From the NCBI GenBank assembly GCA_049999725.1, contig JBNGIS010019208.1, forward strand, positions 1-36,728: a stretch of 36,728 nucleotides of DNA, in the 5' to 3' direction. The DNA comes from Haplomitrium mnioides. Taxonomy: Eukaryota > Marchantiophyta > Haplomitriopsida > Calobryales. A program made the translations under genes and the position numbers. The first letter of the stretch is position 1. Each line of letters begins with the position of its first letter. A model generated the notes under the pieces. That model searched no databases, was not told the origin of the DNA, and saw only the letters and a program-made list of their open reading frames with translations. Shown piece after piece: positions 10,201 to 22,089 of this stretch.

Positions 10201-10905
10201 GGGACTTACTAGAAACTTTTTTTCTAGCCAAGAGCAAGGAATGGCGTAAAATAAAGAGAGGAGACCAAGGGACTTACTAGAAACCTGTCTTCTAGCCAAG
10301 TGTAAGAAATGGCGTAAAATAAAGACAGAAGACCAACCGACTCACTACAGACCGGTGTTCTATCCAAGAGTAAGGAATGGCATAAAATAAAGGCAAAAGA
10401 CCAAGGGACTTAGTAGAAACATGTCGTCTAGCCACAAGGAAGGAATGGCATAAAATAAAGACAGAAGACCAAGGGACTTACTAGAAGCTTGTCTTCTAGC
10501 CAAGAGCAAGGAATGGTGTAAAATAAAGACAGAAGACCAAGGGACTTACTAGAAACTTGTCTTCTAGCCAAGAGCAAGGAATGGCGTAAAATAAAGATAG
10601 AAGACGAAGGGACTTACTAGAAATCTTTCTTCTAGCCAAGAGCAAGGAATTGCGTAAAATAAAGATAGAAGACCAAGGGACTTACTAGAAACCTTTCTTC
10701 TAGCCAAGAGCAAGGAATGGCTTCTAGCCAAGACCAAGGAATGGTGTAAAATAAAGATAGAAGACCTAGGGACTTACTAGAAGCCTATCTTCTAGCCAAA
10801 AGCTAAGAATGGCGTAAAATAAAGATAGAAGACTAAGGGACTTACTAGAAACATGTCTTCTAGCCAAGAGCAAGGAATGGCATAAAATAAAGATAGAAGA
10901 CCAAG
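7208..10905. repeat. More diverged higher-order blocks of the satellite
   Basis: The same 247-bp relation between the TTCTATCGAA-type unit and the GGGACTAACTAGA start recurs at 8388/8635 and 9477/9725. This gives blocks of about 21 and 16 units and a last partial block of about 17. Matching to blocks 1 and 2 is weaker, so these look older or differently rearranged. Confidence 0.65.
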
Positions 10906-12789
10906 GCCGAGCAACAGCTAATGGAGCTTAAGTTGCCAAGAAGGAGCTTTGAAAGTCAAGAACTTGTTCTTTTCACATGATTGTCAAGCAATGGATGTCG
11001 AGAGGTTTGATCTTAAAGTGATGACATGGAGCGGTTGTAACAAGGCATTTCGTGGAGGGAGAAATAGGTTTAGAAAGGATGCAAGTCAAACAGAGGTGAC
11101 CAAAGGAGAGGAAGCAGTAGGTTGTAGTCTCTTACAATTTCTAATAAAAAGAATTTATAAATCAAGTTGTAATTGCTTGCCTTAGGAGGGCAAACAAAAA
11201 TAATGGACAACACATATAAAAGACAAGAGTGAGGTAACGACATCAATGATGGGTGCTCTAACAATGCTAAAGATTTAGCACAAGAAATACAAGGGAGAGG
11301 TGGAGATGATGACGATGATATTGACAGCAAGCTAGCAATGACAGATCTAACAACGTTGGTGGCAAGCGGCAAGAATGGTATAAGAGGGCAACACGTGTGC
11401 AAAATCAAGAGTGGTAATGTCATGGTGATTTGCAAGGGAAGAGATAGGCACAATCATGGGGACCTTTTTTGTTTTGCAAGGAGTACAATCAATGGTGAGA
11501 AACATTGGGCACAATTGTGGGGGTGGAGGTACAAAATTTTCTTTACTATAATTCAATAAGAAAAACTTTACAACCAAGAATAGCATCGCCAAAGCTTTGG
11601 AAAACTTTGTAGGTGGATCAATCAAAGGGGGAAACCCAGAGAGAACTAGGGGAGCATGGTTGCTCAAGAGGGAGTGTCACACTGATGAGAAAAATATGAG
11701 GTGCCAAGACCTGCACTGGCCACGGAGGAAACGGAATGTCAACAAAAACTTTAAGGGATAATGGGGCCAAGGTAGGGGTACTAGAGAGAACACTAAGAGC
11801 TAGACTAATCCGCGCAGAGAATGTCATGATAGAAACACTAATAGGAAAACAAGTGAAACTACAAAGGCAAGGACAACCACGGGTGGGCAACACTGAGACG
11901 AGGTGATGAACTTGACTTAAGCTACCCAAACAGAGAGGGCTAGAGGTCCTGTAGAATAGTAGAAAGAGCCCCAACAAGGAAGTGAGCCCTCAATATGCTT
12001 CAAAGCCCAACATGAAAATCAACATGAGTAGGCTCTACAAACCCCAAAACAATAGCACCTTTGCTACCAATGCTCAGCTTGAGAAGAGCAAAGGAATGCA
12101 AAAACATGACTAGTCAAAAGGTAATGCAAAGGCAGCAAAAATCTCAAGGTGATAGATAGGGGCCAAAATCAAGAGATAGACATCAAGGTAGCAGAATTGC
12201 AAGAGTAGGCAAAGTTTAGACCAGTGTTCGACAATGGAGCAAGCCGCCATTCGGAGCAAGAAAATGAGGAAGAGTAAGCCGCCACAAGGGCTTGAGAAAC
12301 CTCCAAACAAAGCTAACAAAAGCCAACCAATACAAGCACCAGTGATACCCAAAAACAATGAACTAAGCCAAACAAATCCAAAAGCCACCACTCTGACCTA
12401 GTCCATGTGTAAACCAATGAGGCACCAAGCTAACAAGGGGCAACTTCACAACAACGGGAAGGGGAAATAGGCATTTTTGCAAATACATAGTTAAGAATGA
12501 GAGGAAAGGAAAGAACTTCAATGAGTGAAACGACTCACGAACCAGAGAAGTGAAGGAGAATGTTACCATGGTGGACACGAGAAGTGGATGTCGCATGTGC
12601 AAGTGATAGTACAAGAAAAAGGGATCATAGAAGCACAACACCAGAGGCAAGCACCAGGGTAGCCGAGAAACCACAAAGAGATGAAGTATTGCACAGAGGG
12701 ATCCACATCCTAAAAATTAGGAACAACAATAAAGGAAAGCAAGAAAGGAAGGTGCCACATGAAAGTCGTGAGGCATCACCAACATATGA
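10906..12789. other. Unassigned sequence right of the satellite
   Basis: No frame shows a recognisable domain. The + strand is rich in A and G (GAAAGG, CAAGG and AAGAGG words), so the minus strand shows several 90-130-codon open frames full of Leu, Ser, Cys and Phe (for example 11070-11453 and 12110-12391). That composition is a by-product of pyrimidine-rich DNA rather than a protein signature. Probably an old transposon or intergenic DNA. Confidence 0.5.
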
Positions 12790-13284
12790 ATGAGGCCCAT
12801 GATACGCCACTACAAGAGCTCACAAAGCCAATGCAAAAGAGAGCAACAGCCAAGAGCCATGAAGCCACAAAGTAGGGTGTGGGAGTGTTTCCACCTCGAT
12901 CACCACCAGCACTCTCTTAAACAATGTCAACACAACTCAAGAAAGGAAAACAATAAAGCGAGGAAAGGAAAACCTCAAAGAGAAGTTGAGAAACACCAAC
13001 ACCCCTCTTGCAAAATAAACAAAGAGGAGCTCGAGGGAACCATGTTGTGCCACCCAAGCCCGAAACATCGCCAAACTGTGAAAGAGGCACCACGAAAGAC
13101 AAAGAGCAATGGCAGACAACTAAGGTCAAGAAAGGAAAATGCCCTTAAAAATAGAGCCATCGCAAACAAGAACACAAACCTAGTCTTTCAAAAGCAAGGA
13201 GACCTAGTGAAGAAAGGAGGGAACTTTGCGAGCTTCTTCAACATCATCAAGCACAAAATCACCAAACTTTATAGTGGACGCTAG
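12790..13284 (+). other. Lys/Arg/Gln-rich open frame of doubtful coding status
   Basis: A 164-codon open frame from ATG, very rich in Lys, Arg, Gln, Asn and His, with no domain I recognise, no hydrophobic core and no family-like motif. The composition follows from the purine-rich + strand of the surrounding region, and minus-strand frames across it are also open for 60-70 codons. It could be a spurious frame or a remnant of a basic nucleic-acid-binding segment. I favour spurious. Confidence 0.2.
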
Positions 13285-13818
13285 TAAAACTAAAGGCGCA
13301 AGGTAAGAATCAAATAAATAAATCACATAAATCAACCTTAGCCAAGAAAAAGGAGGGGACTATCCCCTTTGAAACAACCTACACTTGGTAAAGGGTAACA
13401 AGAGCACTGCCACAATGACCACAAACCAAATTAAGCAGATCCCAAACAATGCCAAGAACTAGAAGAAACTTATCTAAGTAAAAGAAAACATACGAGCTAT
13501 TGGAGTGCCGCAACAGTGAGCACCAACGCCACTCACTCCACGACTTAGTGACTAAGGATAGATCAAGGAACGATGGACAACCACGAACGCACCAAGGACT
13601 TAATGAAGAGAGGTGGAAGAACACTTTGTGAAGGGAAGTTGGTCTTCCCTCTACAATGGCATGCAACATGGAAGAGTAGTCAATAAGAAATTGATTGCAC
13701 AACCAAGAGGATTAGGTGACCAAGAAAAATTGCAATATAAAGCTATTTGAATTGAAACCACTCCAAGTAGGATTCAAATTGCTCGATGTAGCATTTGCAG
13801 AGCCACTAACAAATACTT
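13285..13818. other. Unassigned sequence left of the gypsy element
   Basis: No coding frame, repeat or RNA gene seen. The five bases before the gypsy LTR do not match the five bases after its far end at 30916, so no target-site duplication is preserved. Confidence 0.5.
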
Positions 13819-15745
13819 TGTATAGGTTTTCAAAAGCTACAATCTAACTTCTTTATGGAGAACGACACCGTGCAGCCTTATACCGACAATTCGAGCAAAG
13901 GAACTAGTAGATAAAGGTATGGACCGGTCTATTGTTTGAATTGAGCAATAGGAATCAGGTTGTACATTTGGTTGAGGAATTATCAATATGACGTCAAAGG
14001 TACAACTAATAGGGATCAATGTTCCAATTTCCTTATTGAAGACAACTTTGGGCAGTGGTATTAGGCTGGATATAAAGAAGATCCTATGGACAACAGGGTA
14101 GACTAGTGGTCAAGGAATCAAGCCAATAAGGAATAGTTCTAGATAGACGTTATCATGGGTAATAACAATATGATTGGACGGTTACTATGAACTAGATACA
14201 AAAGATATCTTTGGCCATAACTACATCTGATACAAAATAACGTACAAACTTAAAAAAAGATAATACATATCCTATATTCTAAATCTTGAATGGATCAAGG
14301 TTTTAACTATTTGGAACAACATTCATTTGCGAATATGACACTTTGGGATAGTTGAGTGCGTGGAGGTGGAGGAAGATGCAAACCATGAATGAACGTGCTT
14401 GTTTAACAAGATGTGTCTTGTTGGTGTCAATAGGAGAGGATGGTCGATTACTTGTGGCTATGGTTTTCTGGGAGTTTTGTAAGTTGAACGATATACTAAA
14501 CAAATCAAATAGTAGTAGGTTCATACATATGAATAGATCTTCACAACCAGATAACATGAGATGAAATGAACCATGGAGGTAGATCATTTTTCTTTATAGA
14601 TGATCAAGCTAGGCAGCAATATGCTTCGCGTAAGTACATCAAGCTACTAGTCAGCTCCTTGAGCAATGAATATGTAATCGTACTCTTTGGAAGCTCGTAG
14701 TGACTCACTCTATTATTTGTATTTGGTTCAACTTATGTTGGAATAGACAAGGGAAGCATAAGAGAAAATTACGAGGGAAGATGGAACAACAATTATATAA
14801 CAAGAAATGTGGACTCTTCTTTTTGTTGTAGTCCTATCTTTTCTTCCTTCTGAGTACAAACACAATAAAATAAACAACAAGGAGAACAATAACTACAATT
14901 AGATAGGGAGACCCCTCTTTCTATTTTAGTCTCTTGTTCTTAGCCTCTCTTGATCATAAATAACAAATATAAAAGGCAGAGAGCACTATGAATAAACACA
15001 CAAAAGGATAACAAGACAAAGTTAGACTCTTAACATAAGCTTACATAGTAGAAGACATTACAAGACCTGAGGACTATACCATGGCTTATAATCGTTCGCT
15101 TAGAGCTCTTGTCATGGCTTCAGTGGAGCGTCTTGATTTTGCTTCACTTCACTTGATCTTTTCTTGAGAGTCTTGATCTTGAGTAGACCAACTTTGGAAC
15201 TCTTCACACTTGTATTTTGTTGAAGTCTTGTTTTCACTTGCATATGATCACTTTAAAAACATCGTTGCAACCTCCCTTCAGCTTTAGATCTTTTATGTCA
15301 CTTGGTCTTCACTTGGTGAGTTGATATAGATCTCCTGAACACTTCTTTAGAGATGTTTCTTCTTCTTGATCAGATCAACACTCTAGTAATCTCCACAAGC
15401 ATCTTTGGAACATTATCTCTTAGCACACTTCTTTAGCAATGCATACAGCTAGAAGAGATTAAAAGAACCTTCAACACTCTGAAAAATATTTTCTATGGAG
15501 GGGTTTGAAAAAAAAGTCGGAATACAAGAACTGGATGACAATAATGGAAAGGACAACAAGCAGTAGAGAGACCAGCCAGCTAGACAATGAGAGAGCAAGC
15601 CTTAACTTTGGATCTTTTTTCTCTTTTATACATGATGCTAAACATAATGGAACAAAATCAGAAACAAGGACTGAACTTAACATGAAGAATATTATTTTGG
15701 AAGTACATACATTTTTCTTTAACTACTTTGATCTTTGTCCTCTCT
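13819..15745 (-). repeat. Left LTR (3' LTR) of the gypsy element, ~1.9 kb
   Basis: 13819-14745 aligns with 18300-19244, sharing for example the blocks GAGCAAAGGAACTAGT, GTTCCAATTTCCTT, GACTAGTGGTCAA and CTACTAGTCA. 15212-15745 aligns with 30385-30910, sharing GATGTTTCTTCTTCTTGATC and TCTAGTAATCTCCACAAGCA. The middle, 14746-15211, has no counterpart on the right and is thought to be lost there. Copies differ at many sites, so the insertion is old. Right border approximate. Confidence 0.7.
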
Positions 15746-16259
15746 TTGTTGCTTGAGAGTTTTCGGTACTTGCCTCTTGCTAATCAAATCATTCCATAGT
15801 CTACCTAGAGAGGCAATTGTTCAAATCATAAATCTACTGCATATAAATTCTTATACATGAGACTTTGCTAATTGAAAGCATTCTTTAGTTGTTAGTATTG
15901 TTGTATTCATGTTGATGTCGCTCTTGGGAATTGTTTTTAGGTTGATATTGAGTCGGTGTAGATCATTTTGAGCTTGAATTCCTGAGTTTAAGCATTCTAT
16001 AATTCTGTTCTGGACTCCATCTCAAGTTGTAATAGATCCTATGGTTAAAGATGTGAGCATCCCTTGCAAACAAAAGTAGGCGGTGATACTATTGGGAAAG
16101 AAACAAATTGGAGAGATTGCCAATGGTACAAGGCAGATGAACAAATATATAGCAAGAATGCAAATGGAAAACATGATGAGATAGATTATGGGAAGAGAAA
16201 TTGAATGACTCAGATGTAGTATATTTTGACACAACTCGCATTAAATGGTGCAGCAAAGG
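15746..16259 (-). other. 3' internal non-coding part of the gypsy element
   Basis: Lies between the left LTR and the integrase C-terminal remnant. Pyrimidine tracts on the + strand near 15712-15745 could be the complement of the polypurine tract, but I cannot place it with confidence. No coding sequence seen. Confidence 0.4.
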
Positions 16260-18075
16260 TAGTAACATCAAGAGTTTCTAAAATGAGATAGCCATGTGCA
16301 TGAACTTGTGTGACTCTATACGGTCTCCACTAGTGGATGAAGTTGTGAACTTCGGTTCAAACTGAAGAAATCTCCTGTCAAAAACAAGAACCAAATCATT
16401 AATTTGGAATGATCTATCCTTAATATTTTTGTCATGGTTATACTTCACATAAAGTCAATGAGAAAACCTCAAAGTGGACGAGTGATTTTGTCTTTCGTGA
16501 GCTATTCCAAAGTTTCTAGTCTATGCTATAGAGATTCATGAGAACTGAGTCTATTGGCTATTGCCACTTGCAAGGATGAAGCTTGAATTTCAATCGGGAG
16601 TAATGCTTCTTGGCCATAGACAAGATGAAAAAGTGTGAAGCAAGTGGATGCTTTGGCCATTGATCTGCAAGACCAAAATATGGTAGGTAGGAGTTTGTCC
16701 CAATTGAATCAATGAGTGGAAATTGTCTGTGTGAGAATTACCTTCATGACTTTGTTGGTAGCTTCTACTTGTCCATTGGCCTACATGTGGTAGAAAGTAG
16801 ATGTCCTATGTTGAATGGAGTAGAGGGTGATAAAAGCATGAATAATGTTCTTGAGAAAGTGTGTCCCTCTATCATTGACTAGCTCAAGCAGTGAGCCAAA
16901 TCTAGTTAGTATGTATTTGTAGAGAAAGGAAGCTACATAGTTGGTATTGATGACAAGAAGGGCAATAACTTCAGCTCATTTGGCTACATATTCTGTCGCG
17001 GCTAACATGCATTGGTTTTTGCGGCTTTGTGAAGGAGGCAAAATTGGGCCAATAAAACCTAGACCCCATTTTTTGAAAGTGGAAAGTGGAAGGATGGGAG
17101 TTAGGGACATTTCATCATGTATCGTTGGACGATCTGTTCTTTGGTAGGCATCATACGTTTGGGTGAATGTGTAAGAATCTACAAACAATGTCGGCCACCA
17201 ATATCTAGAACATAATACTTTGAAGGCTGTTGATTTCCCAACAAAATGACCACCATAAGCAAATGTGGTATCCATGAAGGACTTGAGTAGTCTGAGGAGG
17301 TTTGAGGCAATGTTTGAGGATACTATTTTTGCCAAGTTGGTAGAGTAGACATGAAACCATAGTGTAAGGAGAAGTAGTTCGTATGAATGATCTTATCTGG
17401 TTGGGCTGAAGATCAAATAGGACAACTCCATTCGTCAAGAAAAGTAGTAATCAGTTATACCATGGGTAAACTGATAGTTGGACTAATGGGTGTTTAATAA
17501 TATTGCTAATAAGAAGTATTGAATCAATTAATGAAACTCATAAGTTTGGAAAGTTGCCATCTAAGGAATTTGGAACAGGGTTGTCAGGAACTCTTGATAA
17601 TAAATTGCAATTACTATAATGTATTCCAAGACGTACTTGAATTGTGAAGTTGAATTCCTGGAGTAGGAGAACCCATCAAGCTAAGTAGACAATCAAAGCA
17701 CGCTTCTTGATGATGTATTTAAGGCAATCATGATCAATTATAAATGTAAACTTATATCCGAGAAAGCAATGGCAAAATTTTTGAATAACATATATCATGC
17801 AAAGAGCTTCTCATTTAGTAACATTGTAGTTGTGTTCAGTGAGGCTTAATTGTTTCCCTCCATAGTAAATTGGATACTCGCAATTATTGCGCATGGCAAT
17901 GATAGCTCTAGTTGCAATGGAGGATGTATCAAAAATAACTAAGAAAGGGATGTTCCAATCAACGGGAGAGAGGTATGAGAGGGAAGCCATAATTTCCTTC
18001 AACTTTTCAAATGCTAGTTGTCATTTAGATTTCCATTCAAATGAAAAAAAGTGTCATGTGAGAGCACATAAAGGC
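16260..18075 (-). pseudogene. Ty3/gypsy pol remnant: RNase H and integrase
   Basis: Read on the minus strand, from high to low coordinates. First the end of RT and RNase H (about 17570-18075), with the run FLVIFDTSSIATRAIIAM, then YPIYYGGKQLSLTEHNYNVTK and FIIDHDCLKYI. Then the integrase head, with YGGHFVGKSTAFKVL and RYWWPTLF (near 17190-17270) and the core opening WGLGFIGPI (near 17040-17070). Further down are NDRGTHF and ANGQVEATNK (near 16760-16900) and a C-terminal stretch NDLVLVFDRRFLQF (near 16350-16400). The first catalytic Asp of the D,D-35-E triad, in the family block W-A-L-D-F, is Gly here (codon 17057-17059). Many stops and frameshifts break it. It would have degraded primer RNA and inserted the element DNA. 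Confidence 0.85.
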
Positions 18076-18299
18076 AAAGTAACCTATTGAGGGAACTTGT
18101 GACAGTGTCAGATGATATATAAGAATGAAGGGTCATCAAAATTGGGTTTTGACAGTGTTTACTTAGAGGTTAGAAAGGGTATCCAATATAATTGATTGGG
18201 TTTAGTCATGTATGTTTGATATATTGAATTGGGTTCTAAAGATGTATGTCCAATAGATCAGATCAGGTTCTAAAGGTATACTTCCAATGGAGAGTATTT
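18076..18299 (-). other. Region between the right gypsy LTR and pol, with a short degenerate repeat
   Basis: Where PBS, gag, protease and RT should be, only ~220 bp remain. It holds two or three imperfect copies of a ~35-45-bp motif (GGGTTTAGTCATGTATG / GGGTTCTAAAGATGTATG / AGGTTCTAAAGGTATAC at 18195-18285). No convincing primer-binding site next to 18299. Confidence 0.5.
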
Positions 18300-19244
18300 T
18301 GTACGATTTTTCGGAGGCGACGGTCAAACTTCCCTGTGGAAAACAACTTTGAGCGGCTTGAGCAAAGGAACTAGTGGATAAAGGTATAGACCAGTCTATT
18401 GTTTGGACAAAGAAACTTATCGGATGCTACAGACAAGAATCAAATCGTACATTTGGGTTGAGGAATTATGAGAATAGCATCAGAGGTATATTTAATAGTG
18501 AGCGATGTTCCAATTTCCTTGTTGAAGATGGGTCTAGGCGGCGGTATCGAGCTGGATATAAAGAAGGTCCTATGGGCAATAAGGTAGACTAGTGGTCAAA
18601 GAATTGAGTCGATAAAGAGTAGCTTCAGATGGACGGCATCACCGATTATAGCAATATAATTTGACGGTTACTATGAACTTGATCGAAAGAATATTCTACA
18701 AAAGATATGAAAGGAATTTTGGCTATAACTAGATCCAATAGAAGAAAACGTACAAACTTCAGAAGGAATGATACATATCTAATATTCTAAATCACAAATG
18801 GATTGAGGCTTTAACTATCCCGAGCAATATTCATTTGTTGATATGACTCTTTGGGATAGTTGAGTGCATGGAGGAAGATGTGCACCATGAATGTTCTTGT
18901 TTAACAAGATGTATCTTGTTAGTGTCGATAGAAGGTGACGACTTATTACTTGTGAATATAGTTTTGTAGGAGTTTTACAAGTTGAACAATATACTAAGCA
19001 AATTGAATAATGGAAGGCTCATACATATGAACAGATCTATACAACCAGATAATATGAGACAAAGTGAAACATGGAAGTAGATCATTATGCTTTAAATATG
19101 ATCAAGCTAAGCAGCAATATGCTGCGCGAAAGTACATCAAGCTACTAGTCAATTCCTTGAGCAGTCAATATGTAGTCCTACTCTTTGGAAGCTTGTAGAA
19201 ACTCATACTCTGATCTTTATATTTGGTTCATCTTATGTTCGAAT
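18300..19244 (-). repeat. Right LTR (5' LTR) of the gypsy element, first part
   Basis: Aligns with 13819-14745 and is cut off at 19244 where TGTGGTGATATGG, the start of the nested element's LTR, begins. The alignment with the left LTR runs right up to this point (CTTATGTTCGAAT against CTTATGTTGGAAT). Confidence 0.75.
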
Positions 19245-19810
19245 TGTGGTGATATGGTCCCAGTTTTGAGAAAGAATAATAAATTAAACATGCCATTGGA
19301 GTAGTGTGATCATCTATACAAGGGCGTATACATCATATTAAAAGCTATTCGGTGATATAAGAACATTTCCCTTAGGGATTTGCTTATGAGTATTCTTCTT
19401 GCCCTTGATTATGAAGCTATAGAGATCAAAGCGATGCTACCTCAATATTGTTTGAAGGCCCTAGGTTTGTGTTCTATCAGAAAATTACAACGATGCATCA
19501 ACGGAGGTGAGAAGGAGGATTTCTCCTTGTGGAGACCAAGTAAAAATCATTTTATAGGCAATGATAAAATAAAAATGGAAAAAATAATAATAAGAAAAAA
19601 ATTTAAAAAATAAAACTAATCTACTATTGAAGACCAACCAGCCCCTACACTACAATTGGAGGACAACCCACCATATGGAGATTTATATGTCAAAGGCCAA
19701 GAAGAAGCTTTGGACTACGTTTGTCCAAAGGCACATAGGGTTTAGTGGGGAGCCTTATACCCCACAAGGGGGATGTTGTTTGAAATGGAGATGTGAGAAG
19801 GAAAAAGCCC

Positions 19811-19822
19811 TGATATACATTG
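19811..19822 (+). promoter_or_regulatory. TATA-like box in LTR copy 1
   Basis: TGATATACATTG aligns with TTATATATATTG in copies 2 and 3, about 570 bp into the LTR. The copy 1 version is degraded, so it is likely the weakest promoter of the three. Confidence 0.35.
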
Positions 19823-20268
19823 ACTCGAAACATGTGAAGCATTTATAGGATTAATGCCCATGCTTCCTCAACATAAAGCAATGCAGCGTGTGGTAAAGGG
19901 AAAAAGTGCAAGTGCAAATGATGGCATGTCATCTTTGCTGCAATTGTGTGAATATGAATGGACTGATGAATTGACAAGGTATCTAGGGAGTGCATAAGGA
20001 GCTCATTGATCCGCGACCAGACAATTTGTCTAGAGAAGCGTTCATGTTTCGGGGAGTCATCTAAGGCCTCATGACATTTTCTTAGGAGGCTCGGAGTGGA
20101 GTCATTTAAGTTGCACAAGCATTCACACACCCAGAAGAGATTGAGACCAGAAGCACAAGGAGCAGCGAAAAATCGGGAATTGAGGAAGTTTGAATTGCAA
20201 GAGCTCTTTGGGAAATCAATTTGCCAAATTTTGAAAAAGCAAAGCAGAAGCAAGGGATCATCAGCAAT

Positions 20269-20712
20269 TAAAAGTTTGAAAAGCTAGCAGAAGCAAAAAC
20301 GGGGAAAAGCTAGCAGTTGTGAAAGTTCAAAACAAGGACCCAAAGAGAAAAATGAACATGCTGCAGAAGAGCGCCGACAAAAAACAAAAAAACGAAGGGA
20401 TCTCTAGATAAAATCAAAAGTTCGAAAAGCTCCACGCAAGAAAGTTATAAAAGCTAGCAATAATGGGAATTCAAAAATAGAAAAATAAAAGTTTGAAAGA
20501 GGAGTCTAGAAAACAAAAGTTTGAAAAGGACGCTCCAGAAACCTGAAAGTTCAAAGGTGTAGAAAACAAAAGTTCAAAAAGGTTCAAGAATGCAAAAGTT
20601 TGAAATGGCGAGCAGTGTTGGAAGTGAAAGTTTGACATGGATTTTCTGAAATTTTGAACGGAAACCTCCACATCAAAGTGAAAGTTTGACAGGGTATAAG
20701 TTAGCAAGTTCA
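20269..20712 (+). repeat. Degenerate GAAAGTTTGAAA-type array in LTR copy 1
   Basis: The motif AAAGTT(T/C)(G/A)AAA recurs roughly every 20-40 bases with irregular spacing. One copy reads TGAAAGTTCA (near 20543), which fits the nGAAnnTTCn pattern bound by plant heat-shock factors. Shared with copy 2 (25335-25830) and mostly deleted from copy 3. Confidence 0.65.
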
Positions 20713-22071
20713 AAAAAGAGTTAGTAGGAGTTATTGATAGTTTGATATTTAGTATGAGAACAATTATTAGTGTTAGTTCTAATTAGAAGAGAAATAGATT
20801 ACAAGGAAGGGGATAGTAGTTAGTAAGGGTTCTTGATAATATTGTTAAAAGTTAGCTAGAAGGATAGTGTAAAATTTCATACATAAAGAGTTAGATTAAG
20901 AAGGATAGGTTCTTATAAAAAATGTTAGTGCTGATCAACAAAAAGGATAACTGTGGTTATGGAAGCTATTTCCTTGTGAATTTTTGGAGAGAGCTCTCAT
21001 GTGCATGAAGTTGGACTGAATAGATTGAGAGCATCCATGCATCTTTGCAATTCAGATATTGTAGCATTGTTGTATTTGAAATTCTATATTGTGAGTTTAT
21101 GAAGTAAAGAAGAACTTGATTTTGAGAACAGAGAGGATGGGATGTTCATTTGCTATTGTGTATGCAGAGATGAATAATTAATTGAGCATGAGCATATGAA
21201 TGAGTGTCAATTAGATGAGAAGGAACTCTATGAATATGTTGTGGTCAGTAGGGAAGTGCCTTCTTTGAAATTAGAGAAGTGAGCAAGGATTTTTGAATCT
21301 ATTGGACAAAATCCAGATCCAAGAGCCATGGGTGTTGCAAGAAGGGAGTGTTCTTTAACATTGCATGTGGGATTGGGAGTCCAAATAATAGAGGAGTAAT
21401 CTTATTCATATACAAGTGGAGACAAAGGGAGTGAGTGTTTAGAGTTTGAGGGAGGGTTGCTATACTTTTTGGGTAAGGGACAACAAGATGAGGAGGAGTG
21501 ACCTTTTGAGATTCTAGCTTAAATATCAATTCCAAGGATTTGCTTGTTTGTGTCTTAGCTCTATAGGCTTCTAACTTGGCTAGAGCATAGTTCAAAGCTG
21601 CAAGTGGAAGAGTAGTGATGTGCATTGAAATTAGGTCTCATAATTAGTAATTGGAGGAGCCAAATTGAGGAAAAAGGAGGTTGGTGTGAAGGAGTGGCAT
21701 TGGTTGTTGTTCATGTGCAGAAGCAACCCTTGAGAGCAAGAAGGTAGGTGAGTATTGTGAGTCAAGCAAAGATCTTTCTTGTGTCCTAGAAGAGGGGCAA
21801 GTGAATGAGAATCTGCTATGATGAAAAGTTTAAATTTGAGTTGCTAGTGCTTGAAGGGTTTTTTTTCCTAAGGTGTTGTTTAAAGGAAAGTAAGGAAAGA
21901 GGGGATGATTGGCAGAGAGACTAATCTGTAGGTTTAAGTCAACCTTGAGTGACTAGAACTTATGAGAAAGTGACATAAAGACAGTGAGAGTTTAGATCCC
22001 TAGTAGGAACAAACTAGGATACCTGCATATTGGTGGGATTGCTTATTGCTATACTACAACATGATTGCTTT

Positions 22072-22089
22072 TGGTGTCGTGGTCGGGGA
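22072..22089 (+). other. Primer-binding site, tRNA-Asp type
   Basis: TGGTGTCGTGGTCGGGGA follows LTR copy 1 after a short spacer. It is a diverged form of the TGGCGCCGTTGCCGGGGA sequence found in many plant gypsy elements, complementary to the 3' end of tRNA-Asp. Several C-to-T type changes suggest methylation-driven decay. It fixes the orientation of the element as + and the LTR end at about 22061. Confidence 0.75.

Larger units (their letters stand above)
3468..10905. repeat. 68-bp tandem satellite/minisatellite array, about 109 units
   Basis: The unit reads approximately GGGACTTACTAGAAACTTGT, then CTTCTAGCCAAGAGCAAGGA, then ATGGCGTAAAATAAAGATAG, then AAGACCAA (68 bases). Units differ by scattered substitutions; indels are rare, so phase holds almost throughout. 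Each unit carries the inverted repeat CTAGAA-N7-TTCTAG. Because 68 is not a multiple of three, open frames of 60-78 codons arise by chance across three units and none is taken as a gene. The final part is less regular (a partial-unit duplication near 10690-10730). The array stops in GACCAAGG at about 10905. Confidence 0.97.
19245..22061 (+). repeat. LTR copy 1 of the gag-only element (~2.8 kb)
   Basis: Begins TGTGGTGATATGG and ends ACTACAACA just before the primer-binding site, giving TGT...ACA termini. It is the only copy with an intact right end. It lacks the ~1.1-kb segment present in copies 2 and 3: at about 20256 the sequence runs straight from AAAGCAAAGCAG into AAGCAAGGGATCATC. Confidence 0.75.

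Noticed and set aside
3468-10905. CRISPR-like regular repeat
   Set aside because: Units are directly adjacent with no unique spacers, and the context is a plant genome.
11070-12674. Series of Leu/Ser/Phe-rich minus-strand frames that could look like membrane proteins
   Set aside because: Composition follows from pyrimidine-rich DNA; frames are short, overlap each other and lack a recognisable family.
16022-16271. Small hydrophobic minus-strand frames as separate genes
   Set aside because: They lie at the degraded 3' end of the gypsy pol and overlap each other; most likely remnants or chance.
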